DNA of 64,000 nt. It comes from Tolypeutes matacus (lineage: Eukaryota; Chordata; Mammalia; Cingulata; Chlamyphoridae). The position numbers and the translations under genes were made by a program. Shown piece after piece: positions 45,225-63,834 of the stretch; the first letter of the stretch is position 1, and each line of letters opens with the position of its first letter. The notes under the pieces are model-generated. The model saw only the letters and a list, made by a program, of their open reading frames with translations, did no database searches and had not been told where the DNA came from. Location of the stretch: positions 31,291,282 through 31,355,281 of the forward strand of contig JAKSZT010053883.1 of the NCBI GenBank assembly GCA_026826555.1. Reading direction: 5' to 3'.

Positions 45225-48200
45225 CTGGATTAGGAAGAGACAAAAGTCCTGGCTGTGGCATACCACTTTCCATAGGACATAAACCATCAGATTTTTAAAA
45301 GATAACAGAAGCACTGTGCGAGCATCTCTATAATACTTCAAAGAGGTGAGACACAGGGAAAGAGAGGAAAAGAGAACTGAAAGAATTTTTAAAAAGCCAG
45401 TACCTTGTAAAAGGTCTTGGTGCTCATCTTCTGAAATTCGGTCCCAGGCCTTGGGCAAAGCTTGAATGTTTGCCAAGTCTCCCCACTGGATGGAGGAGAA
45501 GAGGTACTTTCTCTTTAAGTAACTTCCTGGAAGTTAAGGACTGCTCAAAAAGAGAATAAAATATGCTAAAGGAAAAAATTTACCCTTCTGAGAGTTTAGG
45601 GAGCTATAAAAGTGAAAGTGCAGGTATCAATACGTTTTACCAGTTGGGCAGGATTCACCTATGCTACAAAAGTTTTCCGAGCACCTCTTAATTCACATGG
45701 CTCTGTGCCACAGGGAAAGATGAAAACATTGTCCCTGCAATCTAGGATCTCACAATGGTGAGGGAAAAAGGAAACTAAAAATAAACTAAATGACATGAAA
45801 GATAAAGCCTAATGGAAGTTCAGAAGGTGAATACATCTAGTTTAGGGAGTAGCAGGGAGATTCCAGCTGGTAGGAAAAGCATAACCAAAGGCACAGAAGC
45901 GGGGAAACATGGAATGGATTCAGGGAAAGGTAAATCTTCCAGTATGGCTGGCATGGAAGCAGTGTATAAAAAGTAATAGGAAAGATACATTGAGTCAGAA
46001 CACAAAAAACATTGAAATACTAGGGATTCTGAACTTTATCCTACTAGCAACAGAAGCTACTGAGAATTCCTATATAAGTAAAATGATCAGAACTATAATT
46101 CCTGAATATATACTGACTGAGGCCATTAAATGAGGATAGGAAGATGGCTTATAGGAAAAGAAGCTAGAGACAGGGAAACCTGTCAAAAGGCACCAGCTTC
46201 CTGCATACAAAGTCCCAGGTTCAATCACAAGACCCAGTACCTCCAAAAAAAAAAAAGGCTACTTGTGATTACAAATCCGAGTGAGAGGTAAGAAACCAGG
46301 AAAGCGGCAGAGGGGAGAAAGGAAGAAAAATACAAGAAACACCAGGAAAAGAGAAAAAAAGAACTTGACAGGCGACCATGTAAACATTCTTAGAACAACC
46401 CCAGGCACCGAATAAGTGCTCCTTCTGCCTGTGCTGCTGCTGCTGCTACTATTACTACTACTATGACTACAATTAAAAAAGAAAAAAGAGAGGGGAAAGG
46501 GGAAGATGATCCTTAAGTTTCCAAACTGGGTGAATAGAAAAGGTTGATTCTACAACTAAAGGAAAAAGGAGTTGAATTTGAGGGCTAGATTGAGGAACTC
46601 AAGTTTAAACTTGAGCTTGAGTTCCACGAGCAGTGCAGTTGGAGGCAGCTTCAGGAAACTGAAAATCAAGACAAAAGACAAGAAATGGAGTTTGGAAGTC
46701 ATTCATATAAAGGTACAAACTGAAGCAAGAGGGTGGATGAGGACTTCAGGCAAGAATCGAGAAAACAAAACCAGAACTCTAAGTGGTTCTTTAAAAAAAT
46801 CTTCCTCTTCTTATTGAGAACAGTATACTCACCATTCAGATTGCAATACCCTCTAAACTGATCCTTCCACTTCTACCCTTACCCCCTACCACCCCAAACC
46901 TGTCCTCAAAATACAGACAGGGTGAGGGAAGCGGCTGTGGCTCAATCAGTAGGGCTCCCGTTTACCATGTGGGAGGCCCCAGGTTCGGTTCCCGGGGACT
47001 CCTGGTGAAGGCAAGCCCGCCCGCATGGCGTGGTTAGCTGACCCAGCGAGCACAAGCAGCAAGGGGGGGATAAATGAATAAATAAATAAAATCTTAAAAA
47101 AAAAAAAAAAAAAAAGAATGTGTTGTTTAAATAAATTAATTAATTAATTAAAAATACAGACAGGGTGATACAGCTAAAAATACAGGTCTGATCATGTCAC
47201 TCTTTTACTCGAAACCTTCGAACAACTCTCCAAATTACTAAGTAAAAGCCAAAATCCTTTCAATGGCCTCTGAGGCCCTACGTGGTCTAGCTCCTTATGT
47301 CTCTGACCTTATCTCCTATGAGGCTTCCCCTCATTACTGTGCTCTGGCCACATTGGCCTCCTTGCTCTTTCTGAACATTTCCATTTGATGGAAAGGCATT
47401 TCTTGGTTTCTGAACCAAGCACATTCTCACCTCTGGGCCTTTACACTTGAATTCTCTCTGCCAAGACCTCTTCCCCCAAACATCCACATCCACATGGTTC
47501 CCTCCCTGTCTTCAGACCTTTGCTCAAATGTTACTTTCTCAGTGAATCTTGTCCTGACCACCCTATTTAAAACCACAACCCCATCTTCACCCCTCACTTT
47601 CTCCTTCCTCTGCTTTATTTTTCTCCATAGCACCTATCACCATCTGATGTGCTATGTATTTTACTTTTTTGTTTAATGCTTCTCTCTCAGCACCTACAAC
47701 AGTGCCTACCAGGTAGCAGGCACTCAAGAAATTATCTGACCATACAAAGAATGACTGTACAAAGGAATGCAGGGGGAATCCAAATTCAGGAACCAAAGAG
47801 AATCGATCCAAACTATAGAGATTTCTAATCTTGTGAAAACTGAAATTGAAAAGACTTCTTAAAACAGCTCTGGACACTATCTGCAATGTATGCAAAGGAT
47901 ACGAATTTCGATAATGTCTCTCGATATCATGCAGCCATTCCAACATGTCAGCCAGAGAGGGACTCATAACTGAAGGCTGAAGGACAGCATCAATGCCAAC
48001 TGTATCTGCATGCTGTTCATAGACCTGAAACACTCGCTCCACGTGGCTGCTGACCGTGTCACGCACCTTGAGGAGGGTAGCTCTGTGGGAAGAGTCAGAT
48101 ATTAGGCAGTACCATGAGAAACATCTAAAGCAAGGTTTCTCGACCTCAGTACTACTGGACATTTTGGGCCAGAAAATTCTTTGTTGTGGAGGGCTATCCT

Positions 48201-51200
48201 GGGCATTACAGGCTGTTTAGCAACATCCCTGACTTCTGTCTCCTGGATGTCAGAAGCAACATATCTTCTTCTCCAGTTGTGATAATCAATAATGTCTCCA
48301 GACATTGTCAAATGTCCTCTGATGGGAAACATCATCCCCAATTGAGACCAACTGATCTAAGGAGATTAATGACAATGCCTTGGAAGTAGGGTTGGCTCAA
48401 GAAATCAAGACATGACTAAGAGATGGTGTTCTATGGCTCTCAAAACTGTGTGATAAGCCCAGGTACAAAGTAAAGACCAAAGTTCCTTTCTGGAGGTGCC
48501 ATAAAACAGTGTAAGGAGAGCAAATGCTCACTCATGGTCTGGTGCCATATATGTGAAAAGGTAATAGGAGGAAATGGAAGCAGCAAACCAGAACTATTCA
48601 CATGGTACCCTAGCCCCATCCTAGTAAATTCTGGAAAGATACTAAACATTAGGGGCTGCTTGTCAGAAAGCAAAATGCTTTCTTGAGAAAGGCAGCATAT
48701 TTTAGTGGTTAAGGAGTTTAGTCCCTGAATGGACATAAACTACTATGGATTTTAGGAAAAGTACTTATCCTCCCTTATATATAAGAAGGGTCTACTTGCT
48801 AACTGCATATCCTAAGCACCTAGAACAAAGATTGGCAAACAGAATAATAAGTACTTGTTCAATGAACGAACAAATGCAAAGGATTGTTGTTACAATTAAA
48901 TCAATGCACATTAAGTACTTAAGACAGCGCCTAGTTTATGGTAAATAGTCATTCCACTAGTGACTCCAAGGGCCTAGTCACCAAGAAAAGGCTACAACTT
49001 CCCAACGGACAAGGCATTCCCTAGCCTAGAAGTGTGGCTTTCAAATATATCTGACCATGACTCACAATAAACACATTTAAATAACAACCCAATAGCCATA
49101 TACAAATACATAATCAATTGAAATAAAAACTTACAGAACAATATTTGACCTTTGAAACAGTTTTTCATACTGTGAGTTCTGCTCATTTGCTGGCACTTAA
49201 GAAAATTTAAAAAGGAAACAAAAGACTATCATGCATGGTATTGTTTTGTAAAACATTTATTTCAGTTACATGTGAGTATGTGTGCATATGGATTGTGATA
49301 TAAAATGTATTTCTTCCTGTAGGTCAAGGGAAAAAGTTTGAAGGCCACTGGCCTAGAGGAAACTTGGTGCTTCTTGGGAGACAGGCTTTCATGGAGGATT
49401 CTCGTTTAATTGAGAAAATTAAACCTTTTAAAGTGTACCATTCAGTAGTTTTTTGTATATTCACAAAGCTGTGCAAACACCACCACTAACTAATTCTTTT
49501 TTTTTAAAGATTTTATTTATTTATTCATCTATCCCCCCCCTGCCGCCTGCGCTCGCCGGGCCAGCCAACCACGCCGTGCGGGCGGCCCGCCCCCACCAGG
49601 AGGCCCCGGGAACCGAACCCGGGGCCCCCCACATGGCAAACGGGAGCCCCACTGATCGAGCCACAGCCGCTTCCCACCACTAACTAATTCTAAAACATTT
49701 TCATCACCCCCAAAAGAAATCTTTTAGCAATTATTTCCCATTCCTTTCTCCTTCCTGCCCCTGGTAACCATTAATCTACTTTGTCTCTATAGATTTGCCT
49801 GTACTGCACATTTCATAGGAATGGAGTCATAAGAATACAGGGCCATTTATGTCTGATTTCTTTCACTTAGCACAATGCTTTCAAAGTTCATCCACGTTGT
49901 AACATATTCAGTACTTTATTTCTTTATGGCTGAATAACATTACATTGTATGGATACACCATTTTGTTTATCCAATCATCAGCTGATGGACACTTGCTATG
50001 TTTTCACTTTTTGGCTAGTATGAATAATGCTGATTAAGGGAGATGACCCATACAGAAATTGTGTCTATGACCAAGCAGGGGTTCTTGAGGATTTCTGCCT
50101 TTATACCTCACCAAAGTCCCCTTGATCCAGAAGCAAGAGAAATAAATTATCTAGGGACCACACATTCCTTGACATAGCTTACATATCCCTTCATGAACTG
50201 GTTTACCTCTCCAGTCATCTCTTACTATCTCCTTCTGTCCAGTCATGTTATTCTCTATGCAACAACACTCATACCACTTCTTGACACTGTGAACACTTAT
50301 TCTTCCTTCAGTTTTTGGACATTATTTTCTCCCAGAAACTTTCTGTCTCCTCACAGGCTGGAATAAGTACCACTCCTCTATGTCTCTACAACTCCCTGCA
50401 CTTATCCCTGCCTTAGTAGGTACCATGTCATAATTTAATTGCTGGATTGTCTATCTCTACTACTCAACTGTGAATTCCGAGAGTACAGGAACTGAGTCTG
50501 GTTCCTTGTTGTCATCCTAGCACTTTGTGCTTAGCATCTTGTAGGTGCTCAAAAATGTATTTTGAAATAAATCTCATCCATAGCCAAATGATTTTTTACA
50601 AGGGTGCCAAGTTTTCTTGGAGAATGGGGAAAGAATAGTCTCTTCAACAAATGGTGCTAGGAAAATTGAATAACCAGATGCAAAATAATGAAATTGGACC
50701 CCAACATCACACCATGTACAAAATTAACTCAAAATGGATCAAAGAACTAAAAATAAGATCTAAAAGCTATAAAACTCCTAGAAGAAAACATAGGGAAACA
50801 TCTTCAGGACCTTCTGTTAGGCAGTGATTCCTCAAACTATCTACAAAAAGCACAAGCAACAAAAGAAAAAAAAATAGATAAATGGGACTTAAAATTAAAA
50901 ACTTCTGTATATCAAAGGACTTTATCAAGGAAATTAAAAGTCAACCAACAGAATGGGAGAAAATATTTGGATAAACCATTATTTATCTAATAATGGTTTA
51001 ATATCTGGAATATACAAAGAGTTCCTATAACACAACAAAAAGACAAACAACCCAATTTAAAAAAATGGACAGAAGACTTGAACAGACATTTCTCCAAAGA
51101 AGATATAGAAAGCACAAGGGGCTCAACATCATTAGCCATTAGGGAAACACAAATCAAGACCACGATGAGATACCATTTCATACCCACTAGAATGGCTACT

Positions 51201-51947
51201 ATTAAAAAAAAAGTGGAAAATTACAAGTGTTGGAAAGGATATGGAGAAACAGGAACACTCATTCACTGTTGGATAGGAAAAATGGTGCAGCCACTGTGGA
51301 AAACAGTTTGGTGGTTCCTTGGAAAGTTAATTATAGAATTACCATATGGCCTGGCAATCCCACTTCTAGGTATACACCCAAAAGTACTGGAAGTAGAGAC
51401 TCAAACAGATACTTGCACACCGATGTTCATGGGTGGCATTATTATTCCAAAAGATGAAAGTAACCGAAGATGAATGGATAAACAAAATGTAACATACACA
51501 CACAATGGAATATTACTCTGCCATAAAAAGAAATGAAGTTCTGATGCATGGTACTACATGGATGAACCTAAGGATGTCATGTTGAGTGAAGTAAGCCAGA
51601 CACAAAATAACAAATATTGTATGATCTCACTGATGTGAAATAATTAGAAGCAAATTCACAGATTACAGGTTACCAGGGGCTGGGGTGGGGGTAGGGAACG
51701 GGGAGTTAATGCTTAATTGGTACAGTTTCCATTTGGCATGATGGAAAAGTTTTGCTCATGGACGGTGGCGATGGTAGCACAACACTGTGAATGCAATTAA
51801 CTGTACTGAATTATATATTTGTATGTGATTAAAAGGGGAAACTTTAGATTATTTATATGTTACTAGAATAAAATAAAAAAATAATATAGGACTATACAAC
51901 ACAGTGAAACCTAATGTAAACCATCGACTATAGTTAATAGTGCAATA

Positions 51948-51979
<32 letters not shown>

Positions 51980-52866
51980 GGGAGGTCCCAGGGATCGAAC
52001 CCGGGTCCCTCCATATGGGTGACGGACGCCCAACCAGTTGAGCCACATCCGACCCCAATAGTGCAATTATTAAAATGTTCTTTCATCAATTGTAACAAAT
52101 GTAACACACTAATGCAAGGTGTTAATAATAGAGTGGTATATGGGAACTCTGAATTTTCTGCCTGATTCTTCTGTAAACCCACAACTTCTCTAATAAAAAT
52201 GCAAACAAAACATAAATAAAGCAAATAAAACATAAATAAATTTTAGCTCTGGCACCTATTAAGTTTACAATACAGTTCCTCATTGCCTTTCACTAAAGAA
52301 AACTAGAGGAATAGCTGATAAGCTTCCTCCACTCCTTTGTTTCCAGCTTTTCTGTTCTGCTCTTGTGACCTCTACTGTGTTCACCACTACCATATTAGCC
52401 TGTGACAACGGATATGTCAGAAAATAGCATCTGACAAAGGTCCCACTGCAACTGATGGAAAAAGGTTACGAGACCCCTCCAAGTGCCATGCTTTCATGTA
52501 AGAAGAAAAACACATTCTGACCGGTGCTAGCTACTTATCAAACACCCATATTTAAAATCTTTCTGTGAAGAAAGAGCTTAGAGCCTCTTACATCCTCTCT
52601 GCTAGCTTGTCCAGGACAGTGTCACCAGCCTCCAGCTGTTTACACCTCAACCGCTCCTTTAAGTCTGGGAAGGCCCGAAGTGATGGCACATCATTAAATC
52701 GCAGATTCTGTGCCGCTTGTATTTGTTCTGCCAAGTTGCTAAGGGAAGCGAAGAGGGGCTGGCAGTCCTTCAGAGTGCTTTGCCACAAGCCATGCTGCTC
52801 CTCTACCACAGGAAAGCACTTCTTCAGGGCCTCCTGCACAGCAAGTGTTGGTCGGTCTTGAGCCAT
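45187..52866 (-). CDS. AIRIM: AIRIM (C1orf109), AFG2-interacting ribosome maturation factor
   Basis: Four coding exons on the minus strand (52866-52592, 48082-47903, 45522-45404, 45224-45187) join in frame to 612 bases: 203 residues and a stop, equal to the human length I recall. The start is the ATG at 52866-52864, three bases after a splice acceptor. The product begins MAQDRP, contains '[14 protein letters not shown]' and ends 'NVSFFLEE'. It is helical with no visible signal peptide or membrane segment. By established knowledge, AIRIM works with the ATPases AFG2A (SPATA5) and AFG2B (SPATA5L1) and with CINP in a complex that matures cytoplasmic pre-60S ribosomes and supports replisome protein turnover. 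The intron between the second and third coding exons carries minor-spliceosome signals. The gene shares a divergent promoter with CDCA8. No stop, frameshift or missing exon is seen. Confidence 0.95.
45404..45522 (-). CDS. AIRIM: AIRIM coding exon 3
   Basis: 119 bases encoding 'YLKRKY' and '[19 protein letters not shown]'. Reading frame and conservation require the acceptor AAG|TTACTT. A CAG four bases earlier (ttccag) would shift the frame. The U12-type branch site TCCTTAAC is just upstream (45533-45540). Confidence 0.93.
45533..45540 (-). other. AIRIM: U12-type branch site in AIRIM intron
   Basis: Minus-strand TCCTTAAC matches the U12 snRNA-pairing branch consensus and lies about a dozen bases from the acceptor, the spacing typical of minor introns. 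It pairs with the GTATCCTTT donor at 47902-47894. Confidence 0.88.
45690..46150 (+). repeat. L2-like LINE fragment in AIRIM intron
   Basis: 'gaaaacattgtccctgcaat', 'gtaggaaaagcataaccaaa' and 'aaatactagggattctgaac' resemble sense L2. Confidence 0.5.
46172..46257 (+). repeat. Old tRNA-type SINE fragment
   Basis: 'cccaggttcaatcacaagac' sits at the B-box position and 'ccagtacctcc' precedes an A-run, as in DAS-related elements. The head is degraded. Confidence 0.45.
46926..47150 (+). mobile_element. DAS-type SINE, linker form, with target-site duplication
   Basis: 'gggaagcggctgtggctcaa' head, linker and an extended tail with 'ttaattaattaatta'. The direct repeat 'aaaatacagacagggtga' is at about 46908-46925 and 47151-47168. 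It is in the U12-type intron of AIRIM. Confidence 0.95.
47169..47740 (-). repeat. L2 LINE 3' region in AIRIM intron
   Basis: 'gatcatgtcactcttttact', 'cctctgggcctttacacttg', 'gcctaccaggtagcaggcac' and 'tcaagaaattatctga' are antisense L2. It extends left of the SINE to about 46870. Confidence 0.75.
47903..48082 (-). CDS. AIRIM: AIRIM coding exon 2
   Basis: 180 bases. The acceptor is 'tcccacag' and the exon encodes the 'LLKVRD' and '[14 protein letters not shown]' part. The donor is |GTATCCTTT, the U12-type consensus, at 47902-47894. Confidence 0.95.
48131..48354 (+). mobile_element. hAT-type DNA transposon (MER20-like) in AIRIM intron
   Basis: 'ttttgggccagaaaattctt', 'tgttgtggagggctatcctg' and 'aatgtctccagacattgtca' match the MER20 family as I recall it. 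An 8-base target duplication with one mismatch flanks it: atctaaag (48123-48130) and atctaagg (48355-48362). Confidence 0.8.
48690..48955 (+). repeat. MIR SINE in AIRIM intron
   Basis: 'tattttagtggttaaggagt', 'gtacttatcctcccttatat' and 'acttaagacagcgcctagtt' follow sense MIR. Confidence 0.6.
49032..49350 (+). mobile_element. hAT-type DNA transposon in AIRIM intron
   Basis: Begins 'gtgtggctttcaaatatatc', ends 'aaaaagtttgaaggccactg'. The flanking 8-mers gcctagaa (49024-49031) and gcctagag (49351-49358) differ at one position, as expected for an old hAT target duplication. Confidence 0.75.
49420..50035 (-). repeat. L1 LINE fragment in AIRIM intron
   Basis: 'tcacttagcacaatgctttc', 'atggctgaataacattacat' and 'tgtttatccaatcatcagct' are antisense L1 3' sequence. 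It is interrupted by the SINE at 49498-49675. Confidence 0.75.
49498..49675 (-). mobile_element. DAS-type SINE, linker form, with target-site duplication
   Basis: Minus-strand head and linker, read here as 'agccacagccgcttccc' and 'ccgtgcgggcggcccgcccc'. The direct repeat 'accactaactaattct' lies at 49482-49497 and 49676-49691. Confidence 0.96.
50180..50574 (-). repeat. L2 LINE fragment in AIRIM intron
   Basis: 'acctctccagtcatctctta', 'ctggaataagtaccactcct' and 'agcatcttgtaggtgctcaa' follow antisense L2. Confidence 0.6.
50575..52210 (+). pseudogene. L1 LINE 3' end with broken ORF2 in AIRIM intron
   Basis: The last part of L1 ORF2 is recognisable in pieces (frames from about 50600, and 51078-51473 with '[18 protein letters not shown]' style sequence) but frame-shifted. 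It is followed by a 3' UTR with 'agatgaatggataaacaaaa' and 'gttaccaggggctggggtgg', ending in 'taataaaaatgcaaac'. It sits opposite to AIRIM. A short DAS SINE (51951-52056) is inserted in the 3' UTR. Confidence 0.8.
51951..52056 (-). mobile_element. DAS-type SINE, short monomer, with target-site duplication
   Basis: Plus-strand T-run, then 'accgggaggtcccagggatc' and 'cgaacccgggtccctcc'. The direct repeat 'aatagtgcaat(a/t)att' lies at 51936-51950 and 52057-52071. Confidence 0.95.
52592..52866 (-). CDS. AIRIM: AIRIM coding exon 1
   Basis: 275 coding bases. The exon itself starts at 52869 after an acceptor reading 'tttgtttggaacag'. The donor reads AT|GTAAGA. The last codon is split 2+1 and completes as Ile with the next exon. 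Confidence 0.95.
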
Positions 52867-52918
52867 CTTCTGTTCCAAACAAAAGCAAAATCAGAATGAA
52901 ACAAAAAAATAACATTAG

Positions 52919-53268
52919 GGGGAAGCAGGTATGGCTCAGGCAATTGGGCTCCTGCCTACCACATGGGAAGTCCCCGTTTTGGTTCCCAGTGCCTCCTAAA
53001 GACAGCGAGCTGGTCCAATAGGCAGGCACCGCGAGCTGACACAATGATGACACAAAAAGAGACACAAGAAGAAAAACATAATGAGAAACACAACAAAGCA
53101 CAGACCAGAGGTGGTTCAAGGGATTAGGTGCCTCCCTCCCACATCAGAGGTCCCGATTCGGTTCCCGGTGCCTCCTAAAGAAACAAGGAAGATGAACAGA
53201 CACAGCAAGTGCAAACAATGATGGGGTGAGAAGAAATGAATAAATAAAATAAATCTTAAAAAAAAAAA
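52919..53268 (+). mobile_element. Dimeric DAS-type SINE in AIRIM 5' intron
   Basis: First head 'gaagcaggtatggctcaggc', second head 'aggtggttcaagggattagg' with 'cggttcccggtgcctcc', then an 'aatgaataaataaaataa' tail. The target duplication is uncertain ('aacatt(a)gg' versus 'aacatgttagg'). It lies 50 bases from the first AIRIM coding exon. Confidence 0.85.
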
Positions 53269-53435
53269 AAAACATGTTAGGATCCCAAGTTAGAAAGGGA
53301 AGATTGGGTCACGGATGGGAGTTATTTCGTTTTCATGTGAGGTCAACCTCTTGGTCTCCATTCTTAAACCAGTTTCCTAGGGTAGGGATGTCTAACCCTT
53401 CAGACAGAAGCTCTCGGTGCAAGGCCTTGTCTTAC

Positions 53436-53760
53436 CTTCAGAAAGGGCTCTCGGAAAGGACTCTTATTTTCACCTCAGGAAGGATTTCCCGACTATCCAT
53501 CAGAGGAGGATCCTCTGGGGTAGGTCAATCTCCTGCCTCAGACTTCGGATTCCCGGGGTCGAAACCTGTATCCCACTCAGACCCGTGTTTGGGGAGCCGG
53601 AATCCTGTCTCTGATCCTTAGGCCTGCCCACCGCTTTCCCTAAACAAGCGGGAAAACTTAAAATTCAAAGAGACCTAAGATACAAGAACCGAAAGAACCG
53701 CAACCATGCACCCGCTGTCTGCGCATGCTCCAAAGCGACCGCCCGTAAAGCGCAACCGCA
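53436..53760 (-). other. AIRIM: Probable 5' UTR exon of AIRIM
   Basis: A strong minus-strand donor (CTGAAG|GTAAGAC) is at 53435-53430, so a non-coding exon may run leftwards from the promoter to 53436. Another possible donor (CTGAG|GTGAAA) lies near 53471. The transcription start is not determined. Confidence 0.45.
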
Positions 53761-53940
53761 GGCCTTCGTGTCTACGGAGTCGCGGAAAAACGTCACCCAG
53801 CCGCAATGACTTCTGGGTGTTTGTAGTCCTGCGTGTGGACTGGAGGCTTGATTGTGGAGCTTCCTAGTGATTGGATGTTACGTGACCTTTCTAAGAAGGC
53901 GTCTTCTCATTCGTCAGCCTGTGGCAGTTGAGTTTGAATT
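53690..53940. promoter_or_regulatory. Divergent AIRIM/CDCA8 promoter
   Basis: GC-rich, TATA-less interval between the two gene starts. An NRF1-like 'tgcgcatgct' is at 53720-53729. A ZNF143-like site (minus strand ACTACAAACACCCAGAA) is at 53811-53827. A half-CRE 'acgtca' is near 53790. An inverted CCAAT box 'attgg' is at 53870-53874. These motifs are typical of housekeeping and cell-cycle bidirectional promoters. Confidence 0.75.
53933..53938 (+). promoter_or_regulatory. CDCA8: CHR-like element of CDCA8
   Basis: TTTGAA, the canonical cell-cycle homology region bound by DREAM/MuvB, sits about 60 bases downstream of the CCAAT box and at the expected CDCA8 start. CHR control is established for CDCA8-class G2/M genes. 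Site occupancy here is inferred. Confidence 0.55.
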
Positions 53941-54036
53941 TGGTGGCGGCAGTCGTATGTCGGGTTCCCTTCCGAGCCAGTCCCTCTCAGCTAGAGCAAG
54001 CCAGGTTTATCTCTGCCCTTGTTTCGGGACCCGCAG
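53940..54036 (+). other. CDCA8: CDCA8 exon 1, 5' UTR
   Basis: Ends in a consensus donor, CCGCAG|GTAAGT, at 54036/54037. The start is approximate. No in-frame coding is needed because the ATG lies in the next exon. Confidence 0.6.
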
Positions 54037-54124
54037 GTAAGTGCATTGCGCCGCGTGGCGCCTTCCTTACGCCCAGGCCCGGCAGGAAAGGAGTCTTCTT
54101 ACTAACTCCTTGAGAGCTCACCCG

Positions 54125-54217
54125 GGGAAACGGATGTGGCTCAAGAGGTTCGGCTCCGTCTACCATATGGAGAGACCGGGGTTCGATCCCCGGTACCGCC
54201 CAGTATAAAAAAAAAGC
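54125..54217 (+). mobile_element. DAS-type SINE, short monomer, in CDCA8 intron 1
   Basis: 'ggatgtggctcaagaggttc' head and a perfect B box 'ggttcgatcccc', with a short A tail. The direct repeats 'gagctcacccg' and 'gagcccacccg' lie at 54114-54124 and 54221-54231. It is only about 90 bases beyond exon 1. Confidence 0.93.
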
Positions 54218-54329
54218 AGAGAGCCCACCCGCCCTCCCCAGCCCCTCGCGGTCCTCTTACTTCCCCTCCCCCTGTCTCCGCCGCTGATCCCCTGTGGCTC
54301 GGTCTTCCCTGCAGCCACACCGAAACGCC

Positions 54330-63469
<9,140 letters not shown>

Positions 63470-63475
63470 GTAATA
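63470..63475 (+). other. CDCA8: CDCA8 coding exon 6 splice donor (and its copy)
   Basis: The natural donor reads AAAAG|GTAATA at 63469/63470. The target-site duplication reproduces it as AAAAG|GTAATG at 63839/63840. Use of the copy would include the whole L1 fragment in the mRNA. Confidence 0.85.
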
Positions 63476-63483
63476 GGTTTTCC

Positions 63484-63834
63484 TGTATGATGCTATGCAC
63501 GTTTGCTTTGTAATTTCACAACTTTTACTATACACTTATTGTTTATGTATGTTCATATATAAATGATATTAAAAAAGAAATAATAATAGGATGGGTTTGG
63601 GGGAAAATACACCAAATGTAAAATACTTTGGTTATTAGTAATATTTTGAGGATGCTCTTTAATCATTAGTTAAAAAACGTTTCACAACAATGCAAGGTAT
63701 TGGTGGTAGGGTGAGGTACGAGAGTCCTGTATGATGTTACGTATGTTTGTTTTGTAAGTTCACAACTATTACTATATACTTATTGTTTATGTATGTTTAT
63801 GTATGTGTGATATACTTCAATAAATTAAAAAAAA
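63484..63834 (+). mobile_element. Truncated L1 3' end with target-site duplication, at a CDCA8 splice donor
   Basis: The body (two tandem copies of a 'ctgtatgatg...tttatgtatg' segment starting at about 63483 and 63725) ends in 'ttcaataaatt' and an A tail. The direct repeat 'aaaaggtaat(a/g)ggttttcc' lies at 63465-63483 and 63835-63853. The left copy contains the exon end AAAAG and donor GTAAT. Confidence 0.88.

Noticed and set aside
45523..45532. CAG four bases before the AIRIM coding exon 3 acceptor as the true acceptor
   Set aside because: Using it shifts the reading frame away from the conserved 'SYLKRKY' sequence, so AAG is preferred despite being a weaker acceptor.
51078..51473. 131-codon frame as a gene
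   Set aside because: It is a recognisable L1 ORF2 fragment with frame breaks.
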